Source: Flavobacterium undicola (GTDB taxonomy: Bacteria > Bacteroidota > Bacteroidia > Flavobacteriales > Flavobacteriaceae). Taken from it: a stretch of DNA of 64,000 nt. A model generated the notes under the pieces. That model worked only from the letters and a program-made list of their open reading frames with translations, ran no database searches and was not told where the DNA came from. Position numbers and translations under genes: made by a program. The stretch covers positions 22,061 through 86,060 of the forward strand of contig NZ_JAAAPM020000018.1 in the NCBI RefSeq assembly GCF_009909155.2. Reading direction: 5' to 3'. Shown in pieces: positions 38,689 through 46,873 of the stretch. Position 1 is the first letter of the stretch, and every line of letters starts with the position of its first letter.

Positions 38689-39189
38689 TTATGCCTCAGC
38701 CTCTTCGCTATTAGCGAATTGGTTTTGTAAAGCAGAAATAACTCTTTGAGCTGGTGATTGTAACAATCCGATGATTTCACCGATAAGCTCTTCTTTAGAT
38801 TTAATAGTAGCTAATGCTTCTAACTGATTATCTCCAATATAAATTTCAGAGTTGATATAAGCTCCTTTTAATACAGGCTTATCCGATTTTTTTCTGAAAT
38901 CTTTAATGATTTTTCCAGGTGCATTTGCAACATCTGAAATAAATATAGCACTGTTACCAGTCAATACTGAAGGTAAATCACCATAATCATTATCAGAAGC
39001 TTCCATAGCTTTTGCAAGCAATGTATTTTTAACAACTTCTAATTTAATACCTGCTTTAAAACAAGCTCTTCTTAGGTTTGAAGTTGCTTCTGCATCAAGT
39101 CCAGAAATATCAGATACATAAATAATATTTGTACCAGCTAACTGTGCAGTTAAATCTTCAATCGCGATTGATTTTTCTTCTCTAGTCAT
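38689..39189 (-). CDS. rplJ: Ribosomal protein L10 (uL10)
   Basis: 166 residues. The N-terminus MTREEKSIAIEDLTAQLAGTNIIYVSDISGL and the KNTLLAKAM segment are typical of uL10, which anchors the L7/L12 stalk to 23S rRNA. In many bacteria L10 with L7/L12 represses its own mRNA. The leader here is only 22 bases from rplA, so such a site, if present, would overlap the rplA end. It is fifth in the secE-nusG-rplK-rplA-rplJ-rplL run. Confidence 0.97.
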   Translation of the reverse strand: MTREEKSIAIEDLTAQLAGTNIIYVSDISGLDAEATSNLRRACFKAGIKLEVVKNTLLAKAMEASDNDYGDLPSVLTGNSAIFISDVANAPGKIIKDFRKKSDKPVLKGAYINSEIYIGDNQLEALATIKSKEELIGEIIGLLQSPAQRVISALQNQFANSEEAEA

Positions 39190-39211
39190 ACTAAAAATTT
39201 TTAACTACCAA

Positions 39212-39901
39212 TTATACTGCTTTTGGGTCTAATGCAATAGCAGGACTCATTGTGCTTGTAAGGTGAATACCTTTAATATAGGTACCTTTAGCAGCAGTTG
39301 GCTTAAGTTTGATTAATGTTTGAATAATTTCGTGTGCATTGTCATAAATTTGCTCAGCTCCAAAAGAAACTTTACCAATTCCTGCATGTACGATACCAGT
39401 TTTATCAACTTTAAAGTCAATTTTACCAGCTTTAACCTCTGCAACAGCTTTAGCAACATCCATAGTTACTGTACCTGTTTTAGGGTTTGGCATTAAACCT
39501 CTAGGTCCTAAAATACGACCTAATGGACCTAATTTACCCATAACAGCAGGCATAGTGATGATTACATCAACATCTGTCCAACCGTCTTTAATTTTTTGTA
39601 AATAATCGTCAAGACCTACATAGTCTGCACCAGCTGCTAAAGCTTCCGCTTCTTTATCTGGAGTAACTAATGCTAATACTTTTACATCTTTACCAGTTCC
39701 ATGAGGTAATGTTACCACACCTCTCACCATTTGATTCGCTTTTCTTGGATCAACACCCAAACGTACTGCGATATCAACAGACTCATCAAATTTTGCAGAA
39801 GCAATAACTTTAATTAATGCAGCTGCATCTTTTAAAGAGTATAATTTGTTCTTTTCAATTTTTGAAGCAGCCTCTTTTTGCTTTTTTGTCAATTTTGCCA
39901 T
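39212..39901 (-). CDS. rplA: Ribosomal protein L1 (uL1)
   Basis: 229 residues, normal length. Diagnostic segments are [34 protein letters not shown] and [25 protein letters not shown]. uL1 forms the mobile L1 stalk near the ribosomal E site and often represses its own operon. It is 13 bases downstream of rplK on the same transcript. Confidence 0.98.
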   Translation of the reverse strand: MAKLTKKQKEAASKIEKNKLYSLKDAAALIKVIASAKFDESVDIAVRLGVDPRKANQMVRGVVTLPHGTGKDVKVLALVTPDKEAEALAAGADYVGLDDYLQKIKDGWTDVDVIITMPAVMGKLGPLGRILGPRGLMPNPKTGTVTMDVAKAVAEVKAGKIDFKVDKTGIVHAGIGKVSFGAEQIYDNAHEIIQTLIKLKPTAAKGTYIKGIHLTSTMSPAIALDPKAV

Positions 39902-39914
39902 GTCTTTCTCTTAA

Positions 39915-40352
39915 TTAAAAAGGAGCGTCTCCTGATACAGTTATACCCATAGATCTAGCTGTTCCAGCAACCATACTCATAGCTTTCTCAATTGTGAAAG
40001 AATTTAAGTCCGGCATTTTGTCTTCAGCAATAGCTCTAATTTGTTCCCAAGTAACACTAGCTACTTTTTTACGATTTGGTTCACCTGATCCAGACTTTAG
40101 CTTTGCAGCTTCCAATAATTGGACAGCAGCTGGAGGAGTTTTTACAACAAAATCAAATGATTTGTCTTTATACACAGTAATTTGTACTGGGCATATTTTG
40201 CCAGGTTTATCTTGTGTTCTAGCATTAAATTGCTTACAGAACTCCATGATATTAACCCCAGCAGCTCCTAAAGCAGGTCCAACCGGTGGCGACGGATTCG
40301 CAGCACCTCCCTTAACTTGTAGTTTAACTACCTTACTAATTTCTTTAGCCAT
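39915..40352 (-). CDS. rplK: Ribosomal protein L11 (uL11)
   Basis: 145 residues. The N-terminal proline-rich segment ([30 protein letters not shown]) and the C-terminal [26 protein letters not shown] identify uL11. Together with uL10 it builds the GTPase-associated centre. It starts 66 bases after nusG. Confidence 0.98.
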   Translation of the reverse strand: MAKEISKVVKLQVKGGAANPSPPVGPALGAAGVNIMEFCKQFNARTQDKPGKICPVQITVYKDKSFDFVVKTPPAAVQLLEAAKLKSGSGEPNRKKVASVTWEQIRAIAEDKMPDLNSFTIEKAMSMVAGTARSMGITVSGDAPF

Positions 40353-40418
40353 TTTTTAAAAAATTTAACACAACAATTTACGGAAGCAATTGAAGTGGTT
40401 ATTATAGTGTAACGAAAA

Positions 40419-40970
40419 TTATACTTTTTCTACTTGCATAAAACTTAACTCTAATGGTGTTTTTCTTCCGAAAATCTTAACCATAACCTCAAGTTTACGC
40501 TTTTCATCATTGATTTTTTCAACCGTACCATTGAAACCATTAAATGGTCCATCGATAACTTTTATAGTTTCACCCAAGTTGAATGGGATTGATTTTGTAT
40601 CTGTATTAACAGCTAACTCATCAACCTTACCAAGCATTCTATTTACTTCTGAAAGCCTAAGCGGAACTGGTTCCCCTCCTTTAGTTTCTCCTAAAAAACC
40701 AATAACACTAGTTATTGATTTAATAATATGAGGAATCTCCCCAACTAAATTTGCTTCTATCATAACATAGCCAGGAAAATATACTTTTTCCTTAACTAAT
40801 TTCTTACCATCCTTTACAGACACTACTTTTTCAGTAGGAACAAGAACTTGAGACACATAATCAGCCATCCCTAGTCTAGTGATTTCAGTTTCTATATACG
40901 CCTTAACTTTATTCTCTTGCCCACTTACTGCTCGAACAACATACCATTTTTTAACATTATTATCTGCCAT
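40419..40970 (-). CDS. nusG: Transcription antitermination factor NusG
   Basis: 183 residues. The N-terminal NGN domain begins KKWYVVRAVSGQENKVKAYIETEI and contains VYFPGYVMIEANL. The C-terminal KOW domain has IKVIDGPFNGFNGTVEKINDEKRKLEVMVKIFGRKTPLEL. NusG binds RNA polymerase and couples transcription with Rho, NusE or ribosomes. It starts 8 bases after secE, the usual pairing. Confidence 0.97.
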   Translation of the reverse strand: MADNNVKKWYVVRAVSGQENKVKAYIETEITRLGMADYVSQVLVPTEKVVSVKDGKKLVKEKVYFPGYVMIEANLVGEIPHIIKSITSVIGFLGETKGGEPVPLRLSEVNRMLGKVDELAVNTDTKSIPFNLGETIKVIDGPFNGFNGTVEKINDEKRKLEVMVKIFGRKTPLELSFMQVEKV

Positions 40971-40978
40971 AATAAAAA

Positions 40979-41176
40979 CTACGCTTTTATCCAGTTAAAA
41001 AATCCTTCTAATGCCTTTGCAAAAAACTCATCAACTCCCCAAGTAGCTAAAGCAAATAGCACTGAAAAAACAGCCACAATAATTGTTAGACTTTGCACCT
41101 CAGCCCATTCTGGCCAAGTTACATTTGACTTCAATTCCTCAAATGCTTCTGATATGTAATTAACAATTTTTGCCAT
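40979..41176 (-). CDS. secE: Preprotein translocase subunit SecE
   Basis: 65 residues with one transmembrane helix at about residues 28-50 (SLTIIVAVFSVLFALATWGVDEF). It is preceded by the conserved amphipathic segment YISEAFEELKSNVTWPEWAEVQ. This is the minimal single-span SecE. It stabilises SecY in the inner membrane. It starts 19 bases after tRNA-Trp and is immediately followed by nusG. Confidence 0.95.
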   Translation of the reverse strand: MAKIVNYISEAFEELKSNVTWPEWAEVQSLTIIVAVFSVLFALATWGVDEFFAKALEGFFNWIKA

Positions 41177-41195
41177 TATGATATATTTTTTATTG

Positions 41196-41266
41196 CACGG
41201 GCGGAGGGATTCGAACCCCCATCAACGGTTTTGGAGACCGCTATTCTACCCTTGAACTACGCCCGT
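41196..41266 (-). tRNA. tRNA-Trp (CCA)
   Basis: 71 bases fold into a cloverleaf. The acceptor stem ACGGGCG/CGCCCGT is fully paired with discriminator G. The anticodon loop CTCCAAA gives anticodon CCA, and the T arm contains GGTTCGAATCC. The terminal CCA is not encoded. It lies between tuf and secE, as in many bacteria. Confidence 0.95.
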
Positions 41267-41268
41267 AT

Positions 41269-41304
41269 AAAAACCAGTAACCAACCGAAGCGATTACTGG
41301 TTTT
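41269..41304 (-). terminator. Terminator of tuf
   Basis: AAACCAGTAA (near 41271-41280) pairs with TTACTGGTTTT (41294-41304), with a T-run on the minus strand. It ends three bases before tRNA-Trp begins, so tRNA-Trp needs either read-through or processing. Confidence 0.75.
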
Positions 41305-41323
41305 AAAATTTATTCTTTTGGAA

Positions 41324-42511
41324 TTAACCTACAATTTCAGTTACCTGACCTGCACCTACAGTTCTACCACCTTCACGGATAGCAAAACGTAAACCTACAC
41401 TCATTGCGATTGGGCTTAACAAAGCAACATTGATTGTTAAGTTGTCCCCTGGCATTACCATCTCTACACCTTCTGGTAAAGTAATAACTCCTGTTACGTC
41501 AGTTGTACGCACGTAGAACTGTGGACGGTAGTTATTATGGAATGGAGTGTGACGTCCACCTTCTTCTTTTTTCAAGATATAAACCTCAGCTTTGAAAGTA
41601 GCGTGTGGTTTAACAGATCCTGGCTTAATGATAACCATTCCTCTTTTGATATCTTCTTTAGCAACACCTCTCAACAACAAACCAACGTTATCTCCAGCTT
41701 CACCTCTATCAAGGATTTTACGGAACATCTCAACTCCAGTAATAGTAGAAGTTAATTTTTCAGCTCCCATACCAATGATTTCAACAGCATCACCTGTATT
41801 AGCAATACCAGTTTCGATACGACCTGTAGCAACAGTTCCACGACCTGTAATTGTAAATACATCCTCAACTGGCATCAAGAAAGGCTTTTCAGTATCACGT
41901 ACTGGCTCTTCGATCCAAGCATCAACAGCGTCCATCAATTCAAGAATTTTAGGAACCCAAGCAGCATCATTATTCAATCCACCTAAAGCAGAACCTTGAA
42001 TAACTGGACAGTTGTCACCATCATACTCATAGAAAGACAATAAGTCTCTGATTTCCATTTCTACTAATTCCAATAACTCAGCGTCATCAACCATATCCAC
42101 TTTATTCATGAATACAACCATTCTTGGAATACCTACCTGACGTCCTAAAAGGATGTGCTCACGAGTTTGTGGCATTGGACCATCTGTAGCAGCAACTACC
42201 AAGATAGCACCATCCATTTGAGCAGCACCAGTAACCATGTTTTTTACGTAATCCGCGTGACCTGGACAGTCAACGTGAGCGTAGTGACGGTTAGCAGTTT
42301 CATACTCTACGTGAGATGTATTAATTGTAATACCTCTTTCTTTTTCTTCAGGAGCATTATCAATTTGATCAAAAGATTTTGCTTGACAGTAACCAGCATC
42401 AGATAACACTTTAGTTATTGCAGCAGTTAATGTAGTTTTTCCGTGATCTACGTGTCCGATTGTACCAATGTTTAAGTGCGGTTTCGAACGATTAAAGGTT
42501 TCTTTTGCCAT
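41324..42511 (-). CDS. tuf: Elongation factor Tu
   Basis: 395 residues. Delivers aminoacyl-tRNA to the ribosome. The G motifs are [15 protein letters not shown] (G1, about 18-32), [12 protein letters not shown] (G2), [12 protein letters not shown] (G3) and [13 protein letters not shown] (G4). The C-terminal barrel is intact and ends [14 protein letters not shown]. It lies 55 bases downstream of tRNA-Thr(GGT) and just upstream of tRNA-Trp, so tRNAs and tuf probably share a transcript as in the thrT-tufB arrangement of enterobacteria. Confidence 0.99.
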   Translation of the reverse strand: MAKETFNRSKPHLNIGTIGHVDHGKTTLTAAITKVLSDAGYCQAKSFDQIDNAPEEKERGITINTSHVEYETANRHYAHVDCPGHADYVKNMVTGAAQMDGAILVVAATDGPMPQTREHILLGRQVGIPRMVVFMNKVDMVDDAELLELVEMEIRDLLSFYEYDGDNCPVIQGSALGGLNNDAAWVPKILELMDAVDAWIEEPVRDTEKPFLMPVEDVFTITGRGTVATGRIETGIANTGDAVEIIGMGAEKLTSTITGVEMFRKILDRGEAGDNVGLLLRGVAKEDIKRGMVIIKPGSVKPHATFKAEVYILKKEEGGRHTPFHNNYRPQFYVRTTDVTGVITLPEGVEMVMPGDNLTINVALLSPIAMSVGLRFAIREGGRTVGAGQVTEIVG

Positions 42512-42565
42512 TTTACTTAGATTTTAATCTTTATTTATTTATTAGTGTTCAAAATTTTTTAATTG

Positions 42566-42637
42566 AGCCAATGTCGGGAATTGAACCCGAGACCTCTTCC
42601 TTACCAAGGAAGCACTCTACCCCTGAGCTACACCGGC
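42566..42637 (-). tRNA. tRNA-Thr (GGT)
   Basis: 72 bases. The acceptor GCCGGTG pairs with CATTGGC, including two G-T wobbles. The anticodon stem CTTCC/GGAAG holds the loop TTGGTAA, giving anticodon GGT. CCA is not encoded. It is directly upstream of tuf. Confidence 0.94.
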
Positions 42638-42693
42638 AGAGAGTTCTAATTGAAATTCTTAATCAAATTAAGAATTTTAATTCCTAACTTTTG

Positions 42694-42774
42694 TGGGGAG
42701 AGCAGGATTCGAACCTGCGAAGTTCACACAGCAGATTTACAGTCTGCCCTCGTTGGCCGCTTGAGTATCTCCCC
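42694..42774 (-). tRNA. tRNA-Tyr (GTA)
   Basis: 81 bases with a long variable arm, as expected for a class II tRNA. The acceptor is GGGGAGA/TCTCCCC with discriminator A. The anticodon stem GCAGA/TCTGC holds the loop CTGTAAA, giving anticodon GTA. Confidence 0.95.
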
Positions 42775-42816
42775 TCTTTTTTTATCTTAACCTATTTAAA
42801 ACCTCAGTCTTATTTG

Positions 42817-42890
42817 AGCCGGCGGAGGGACTCGAACCCACGACCTGCTGATTACAAATCAGCTGCTCTAGCCAACTGAGCTACGCTGGC
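42817..42890 (-). tRNA. tRNA-Thr (TGT)
   Basis: 74 bases. The anticodon stem GCTGA/TCAGC holds the loop TTTGTAA, giving anticodon TGT. The acceptor GCCAGCG/CGCCGGC has an A-C mismatch at the fourth pair; the rest of the cloverleaf is regular. It is the first tRNA of the Thr-Tyr-Thr-tuf run. Confidence 0.93.
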
Positions 42891-42898
42891 AAATTCAA

Positions 42899-42927
42899 TA
42901 AAAAAAGTCCGCTATTTCTAACGGACT
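42899..42927 (-). terminator. Terminator of hpf
   Basis: AGTCCGCTA (42906-42914) pairs with TAACGGACT (42919-42927) with one mismatch, followed by a seven-base T-run on the minus strand. The upstream arm abuts the putative tRNA-operon promoter box. Confidence 0.8.
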
Positions 42928-42928
42928 G

Positions 42929-42936
42929 CAAATGTA
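42929..42936 (-). promoter_or_regulatory. Putative promoter of the tRNA-tuf transcript
   Basis: TACATTTG matches TAnnTTTG, and a TTG lies 18 bases upstream (42955-42957 on the minus strand). The predicted start site would fall within the upstream arm of the hpf terminator. Confidence 0.55.
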
Positions 42937-42981
42937 TAGATTTTATCTCTCAATCAAAACATTTTTTTAAAAAAATTTCAA

Positions 42982-43284
42982 TTATATATGCGTTCTTACT
43001 TTTTCTTTCCTTTTTACCAACAAACGCTCCAATGATTCTGCCGATAATTCAACTGCCTCTTCAAAAGTTTTACATTGTTTTTTTACCAAGAAATCATCAC
43101 CCGGTACATTAATTTTCACCTCCACAATTTTATTTTCTTTCTCACTTGTCTTTTCTACTTTTAAATAGACATCTGAAGAAACCACTTTGTCATAGTATTT
43201 TTCCAATTTATTCATTCTTTCTTGAACAAAATCTACTAGTTTTCCATCAACAGCAAAGTTAACGGCGTGAACATTTACCTTCAT
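42982..43284 (-). CDS. hpf: Ribosome hibernation promoting factor (HPF/RaiA family, short form)
   Basis: 100 residues from the ATG at 43284 (MKVNVHAVNFAVDGKLVDFVQERM). The frame is open farther upstream, but that would overlap the recombinase gene and lacks homology. A single S30EA/RaiA domain is present, with KLEKYYDKVVSSDVYLKVEK and VKINVPGDDFLVKKQCKTFEEAVELSAESLERLLVKRKEK. No C-terminal dimerisation domain is present, so this is a short form. Members bind the 30S decoding region in stationary phase. It starts 19 bases after the xerC-like stop and is probably co-transcribed with it. Confidence 0.92.
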   Translation of the reverse strand: MKVNVHAVNFAVDGKLVDFVQERMNKLEKYYDKVVSSDVYLKVEKTSEKENKIVEVKINVPGDDFLVKKQCKTFEEAVELSAESLERLLVKRKEKVRTHI

Positions 43285-43303
43285 AATCGATATTTTTTTA
43301 TGG

Positions 43304-44212
43304 TTAAACTTTAGAATCATCAGCACCTCTTGGATGAGCCCCCGCATAGACTTTTTTCAACTCTAATAAACTATTATGAGTATAAACCTGCGTCGAAGCC
43401 AAACTAGAATGCCCTAACAACTCTTTAACTGAATTCAAATCAGCCCCGTTATTCAATAAATGAGTTGCAAACGTATGTCTTAACATATGCGGACTTCTTT
43501 TTACCTTTTCAGAGACTTTACTAAAGTATGAATTTATTAAGCGATACACAAACGATTCACTTAATTTTAACCCTTTTTTTGTTAGAAAAAAATACTCTAC
43601 ATCCTTAACAATCTCCAAATCACTTCTCTCCTTAAGATACAAATGCATTTGTTTTAACACCACAACCAATACCGGAATCAATCGTTCTTTATTCCTTTTC
43701 CCTAAAACCTTAATAGTCGAATTAGAAAAATCAACCGCATCTACTCTTAAATAAATCAACTCTGACCTTCTTATACCTGTAGAATACAACAGCTCCACTA
43801 ACAATCGATCCCTAACCGCCTCAAAACCTTCTTCCGATTCAATATTTTGCAAAACAAGCACCAATTCTTTCTCCGAAAAAGGAATCTGAATTTTCTTAGA
43901 CACTTTCAAAGACCTATGCTTTAACAGCGGACTTACTTCAATTTGCTTAATTTTCAAAAGGAATTTATAGAATGCTTTCAGGGAAGCTATTTTTCTATTT
44001 ACAGAAATAGTCGACAGACCACTTTCAACCAAAAACACAATCCAAGATCGGATTTGAGCATACTCAACACGATCGATGGCGCCTTGATCAAAATTAACGA
44101 AATTATAATCCTGAAAATCAGAGACGTCTTTCACATAAGCGCACAGAGTATGCGGAGAATATTTTTTCTCTTTCTGAAGATAATCTGCAAATGCTTCTAA
44201 ATTTGTAGCCAT
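43304..44212 (-). CDS. xerC: Tyrosine recombinase, XerC-like
   Basis: 302 residues from the ATG at 44212. An in-frame upstream extension overlaps the rpsU terminator and is rejected. The N-terminal SAM-like DNA-binding domain (1-90) precedes the catalytic domain. All catalytic residues are visible: R148 in TGIRRSEL, K172 in VLGKRNK, H242 and R245 in PHMLRHTFATHLL, H268 in LGHSS and the nucleophile Y277 in TQVYTH. The position between rpsU and hpf and the normal length fit the chromosome-dimer resolvase rather than an integrase of a mobile element. The choice between xerC and xerD is less certain. Confidence 0.9.
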   Translation of the reverse strand: MATNLEAFADYLQKEKKYSPHTLCAYVKDVSDFQDYNFVNFDQGAIDRVEYAQIRSWIVFLVESGLSTISVNRKIASLKAFYKFLLKIKQIEVSPLLKHRSLKVSKKIQIPFSEKELVLVLQNIESEEGFEAVRDRLLVELLYSTGIRRSELIYLRVDAVDFSNSTIKVLGKRNKERLIPVLVVVLKQMHLYLKERSDLEIVKDVEYFFLTKKGLKLSESFVYRLINSYFSKVSEKVKRSPHMLRHTFATHLLNNGADLNSVKELLGHSSLASTQVYTHNSLLELKKVYAGAHPRGADDSKV

Positions 44213-44260
44213 AAAAAAACCGTTAGCATCAAATTTATAAAAAATCTGACCACTAACGGT
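44213..44260 (-). terminator. Terminator of rpsU
   Basis: ACCGTTAG (44219-44226) pairs with CTAACGGT (44253-44260) across a 26-base A/T-rich loop. On the minus strand the stem ends in a T-run that abuts the recombinase start codon. Confidence 0.65.
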
Positions 44261-44283
44261 ATTATTTCGTTTCAAAAAAACTA

Positions 44284-44478
44284 CTAACTTTCTAGGCTAT
44301 CTCTCAAACCTTGGATGTAAGCTGCTTTTTGGAATTTCATTCTATTTTTAACTGACGGCTTAATGAAAGCTGTACGAGCTCTTAATTGACGAACTGTTCC
44401 AGTTTTATCAAATTTTCTTTTATAGCGCTTTAATGCTCTATCGATATTTTCTCCGTCTTTAATTGGTATAATTAACAT
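44284..44478 (-). CDS. rpsU: Ribosomal protein S21 (bS21)
   Basis: 64 residues, highly basic: IPIKDGENIDRALKRYKRKFDKTGTVRQLRARTAFIKPSVKNRMKFQKAAYIQGLRD. In Bacteroidota, bS21 takes part in hiding the 3' end (anti-Shine-Dalgarno) of 16S rRNA, which explains why most genes lack a Shine-Dalgarno sequence. This gene itself has a strong one, which suggests autoregulation of its translation. It has its own promoter box and terminator, so it is probably monocistronic. Confidence 0.96.
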   Translation of the reverse strand: MLIIPIKDGENIDRALKRYKRKFDKTGTVRQLRARTAFIKPSVKNRMKFQKAAYIQGLRDSLES

Positions 44479-44486
44479 AATTTTGA

Positions 44487-44495
44487 CACCTCCTC
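44487..44495 (-). promoter_or_regulatory. Strong Shine-Dalgarno sequence of rpsU
   Basis: GAGGAGGTG on the minus strand lies 8 bases before the rpsU ATG (9 bases from the AGGAGGT core). It is the strongest Shine-Dalgarno I found at any start codon in the window; most starts are preceded only by A/T-rich DNA. Confidence 0.85.
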
Positions 44496-44507
44496 TCGTT
44501 AAGGCTG

Positions 44508-44515
44508 CAAAAGTA
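44508..44515 (-). promoter_or_regulatory. Putative -7 box of rpsU
   Basis: TACTTTTG on the minus strand matches TAnnTTTG, 30 bases before the start. The leader would contain little more than the Shine-Dalgarno. Confidence 0.5.
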
Positions 44516-44637
44516 ATTATTAATTATTAATTATGAGTTATAAATTACAGATTATTTTTTTAGAAAGAAATAGAACCGAGAACATAGAAAAAAGAAAATA
44601 GATTTCATCTTAGTTGATTACAAAACTTCTTTATTCT

Positions 44638-45783
44638 TTATTCTTTCAACAAGTTTCTCGAAATCACTACCTTTTGAATTTCGGTAGTTCCTTCGCCAAT
44701 AGTACACAACTTAGCATCTCTGTAGAATTTTTCTACTGGATAATCCTTCGTGTAACCATAACCTCCGTGAATTTGTACCGCTTCATTTGCTACCTTCACA
44801 CATACCTCAGAAGCATACATCTTAGCCATTGCACCAGCCGTAGTTACAGGACGATGCTGTTGTTTTAAGAAAGCCGCTTTATGCAATAACAACTCCGAAG
44901 CTTCAATTTCAGTGGCCATATCTACCAATTTAAACGAAATTCCCTGAAATTCGGAAATAGCTTTTCCAAACTGATGTCTTTCTTTCGAATATTTCAAAGC
45001 CGCTTCATAAGCTCCTTTTGCAATTCCTAATGACAGTGCTCCAATAGAAATTCTTCCTCCATCGAGAATTTTCATCGCTTGAATAAAACCCTCTCCTACT
45101 TCACCTAATCTATTCGCATCCGGAATTCGACAATTATCAAAAATCAATTCAGCCGTTTCACTAGCACGCATTCCTAATTTATTTTCTTTTTTTCCCGAAG
45201 AAAACCCTGCAGTTCCTTTTTCAAAAACAAAAGCAGTCATTCCTCTGGAATCTCCTTTCTCACCAGTTCGAACAATTACTACAGAAACATCTCCAGAAAT
45301 AGCATGAGTAATAAAGTTTTTCGCTCCATTAACAACCCAATAATCGCCATCCTTTTTAGCCGTAGTATTCATACCTGCAGCATCCGAACCTGTATTATGC
45401 TCTGTCAATCCCCATGCTCCAATATACTCACCCGTTGCCAATTTAGGAATCCATTTCTTTTTTTGCTCTTCGTTACCAAAGGTCAAAATATGATTAGTGC
45501 ACAAAGAATTATGTGCTGCAACTGACAATCCTATAGACGGATCTACTTTAGAAATTTCTTCAATAATAGTAATATATTCATGGTAACCTAATCCTGAGCC
45601 ACCTAGTTCTTCAGGAACTAAAACCCCCATAAAGCCCATTTCTCCTAATTGCTTAAATAAAGGAACTGGAAAAATTTGCGCCTCATCCCATTCCATTATA
45701 TAAGGTCTTATATTTTTTTCTGCAAAATCCCTTATAGATTGGGCAATCATGTTTTGCGTCTCGCTGTAATCAAAATGCATCAT
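44638..45783 (-). CDS. Acyl-CoA dehydrogenase
   Basis: 381 residues, a typical short-chain acyl-CoA dehydrogenase length. FAD enzyme for the first step of beta-oxidation or branched-chain amino-acid breakdown. Signature 1 is [21 protein letters not shown]. The C-terminal signature is [48 protein letters not shown]. The final [18 protein letters not shown] is also typical. The catalytic base position and exact chain-length preference cannot be settled by eye. It starts 12 bases after the HhH protein and probably shares its transcript. Confidence 0.94.
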   Translation of the reverse strand: MMHFDYSETQNMIAQSIRDFAEKNIRPYIMEWDEAQIFPVPLFKQLGEMGFMGVLVPEELGGSGLGYHEYITIIEEISKVDPSIGLSVAAHNSLCTNHILTFGNEEQKKKWIPKLATGEYIGAWGLTEHNTGSDAAGMNTTAKKDGDYWVVNGAKNFITHAISGDVSVVIVRTGEKGDSRGMTAFVFEKGTAGFSSGKKENKLGMRASETAELIFDNCRIPDANRLGEVGEGFIQAMKILDGGRISIGALSLGIAKGAYEAALKYSKERHQFGKAISEFQGISFKLVDMATEIEASELLLHKAAFLKQQHRPVTTAGAMAKMYASEVCVKVANEAVQIHGGYGYTKDYPVEKFYRDAKLCTIGEGTTEIQKVVISRNLLKE

Positions 45784-45795
45784 TATGGCTTATTT

Positions 45796-46686
45796 TTAAA
45801 AGTCCAAATATAAGGCTATAATATTTGCATTTTCAATAGACATTCCCTTAATTTTTGTTAAATCAGCAACATTTTTAATATCGCCATTCATACTTCTGTA
45901 GATCACAATTTCCCTTGCCAGATTATATTTGAAATAAGGAAACTGCGCTAATTCTTTCATAGAAGCATTATTAATATCGATTTTTTTGATATTCGAAAGA
46001 GTTCCCACCTTAAAACTTGCATTCAAACTCTGAATAACTTCAGGCGACAAACCCCAAACCTCTTTCATTTGATCCATCGAAACAAATCCACCCAAACTCT
46101 CTTTGAACTTTAAAATTCGCATCGAAATTGCATCTCCTATTCCATAGACTTTAATCAAATCTTCCTGAGTAGCCTGATTAATATCCTTAACAACTGTTTT
46201 TTCTTTTTTCGAAAAAACCTTCGGATTCGTATTTGAAAATGCTACCAATTTAGATGTTGGTTTATTTTTTACCCAATCAGGAAATTTAAAATAAGGAGAA
46301 ATAACCACCAATAAAGAATCAGAAACACCAGTTACAGTTTGAAATTCTTTCGCAGAATTCACATATTTATTATCTTTTCTAAAAGCATGCAACCTATCCA
46401 ACTCCACAACTGACATTCCTAATTTATAGCCTTTATAATCTGTGATGAAATTTGGATTAAAAAGATAAATTTTAGGAACCTCATTTTTTAAATGGTTTTC
46501 CATCGAATCTATTTGGGATTCTAACGAAAGCCATTTTTGTTTTTCCGGATTAACTTTCGAAACTGGACTAAAATCCACCCAATAATAAACCAACTGCAGC
46601 ACAATGATTATAAAAAACAACGAAAGAATTCCCTTTTGTTGGTCTTTTGAAAAATTAAAATAAGCCTTAATAGTTTTAAAATTCAT
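45796..46686 (-). CDS. Membrane-anchored helix-hairpin-helix protein (ComEA-like)
   Basis: 296 residues. One transmembrane helix at about 18-36 (GILSLFFIIIVLQLVYYWV) precedes a region with two or three helix-hairpin-helix motifs. The clearest are INQATQEDLIKVYGIGDAISMRILKFKESLGGF (about residues 168-200) and INNASMKELAQFPYFKYNLAREIVIYRSMNGDI. These resemble ComEA, which binds incoming DNA, but no other competence gene is in the window. It may be a general DNA-binding envelope protein. Confidence 0.8.
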   Translation of the reverse strand: MNFKTIKAYFNFSKDQQKGILSLFFIIIVLQLVYYWVDFSPVSKVNPEKQKWLSLESQIDSMENHLKNEVPKIYLFNPNFITDYKGYKLGMSVVELDRLHAFRKDNKYVNSAKEFQTVTGVSDSLLVVISPYFKFPDWVKNKPTSKLVAFSNTNPKVFSKKEKTVVKDINQATQEDLIKVYGIGDAISMRILKFKESLGGFVSMDQMKEVWGLSPEVIQSLNASFKVGTLSNIKKIDINNASMKELAQFPYFKYNLAREIVIYRSMNGDIKNVADLTKIKGMSIENANIIALYLDF

Positions 46687-46815
46687 TGGTATCTATTAAA
46701 TCAGTTCTTTTTCTAACTAAATATATAAAATAAATACTTAAAACTAACAAATCATAAGGAAAACCCAAGCTAAAAACCACTTTAACATTAATACTACAAC
46801 TTAAATCCAAAGTCA

Positions 46816-46845
46816 TTGTTCTTTTCATAAAAAATAATACATTTG
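46816..46845 (+). promoter_or_regulatory. Bacteroidota-type promoter of the amino-acid permease
   Basis: TTG (46816-46818), then 19 bases, then TACATTTG (46838-46845). Spacing and sequence fit the TTG-N19/20-TAnnTTTG consensus. The ATG follows 28 bases later. Confidence 0.7.
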
Positions 46846-46873
46846 GCACTTAACAATAACAAACCTCAAAACC

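Noticed and set aside
42505..42879. Plus-strand frames across the tRNA cluster with peptides like SGIEPETSSLPRKHS and GEQDSNLRSSHSR
   Set aside because: These are antisense translations of tRNA-Thr and tRNA-Tyr, a well-known source of spurious proteins.
43285..43347. Upstream extension of hpf
   Set aside because: It overlaps the recombinase gene, and homology of the RaiA domain starts at MKVNVHAVNF.
43304..44212. Mobile-element integrase
   Set aside because: The tyrosine recombinase sits in a housekeeping neighbourhood with no attachment-site repeats, and its length and motifs fit XerC/XerD.
44213..44275. Upstream extension of the xerC-like gene
   Set aside because: It translates the rpsU terminator, and recombinase homology starts at MATNLEAF.
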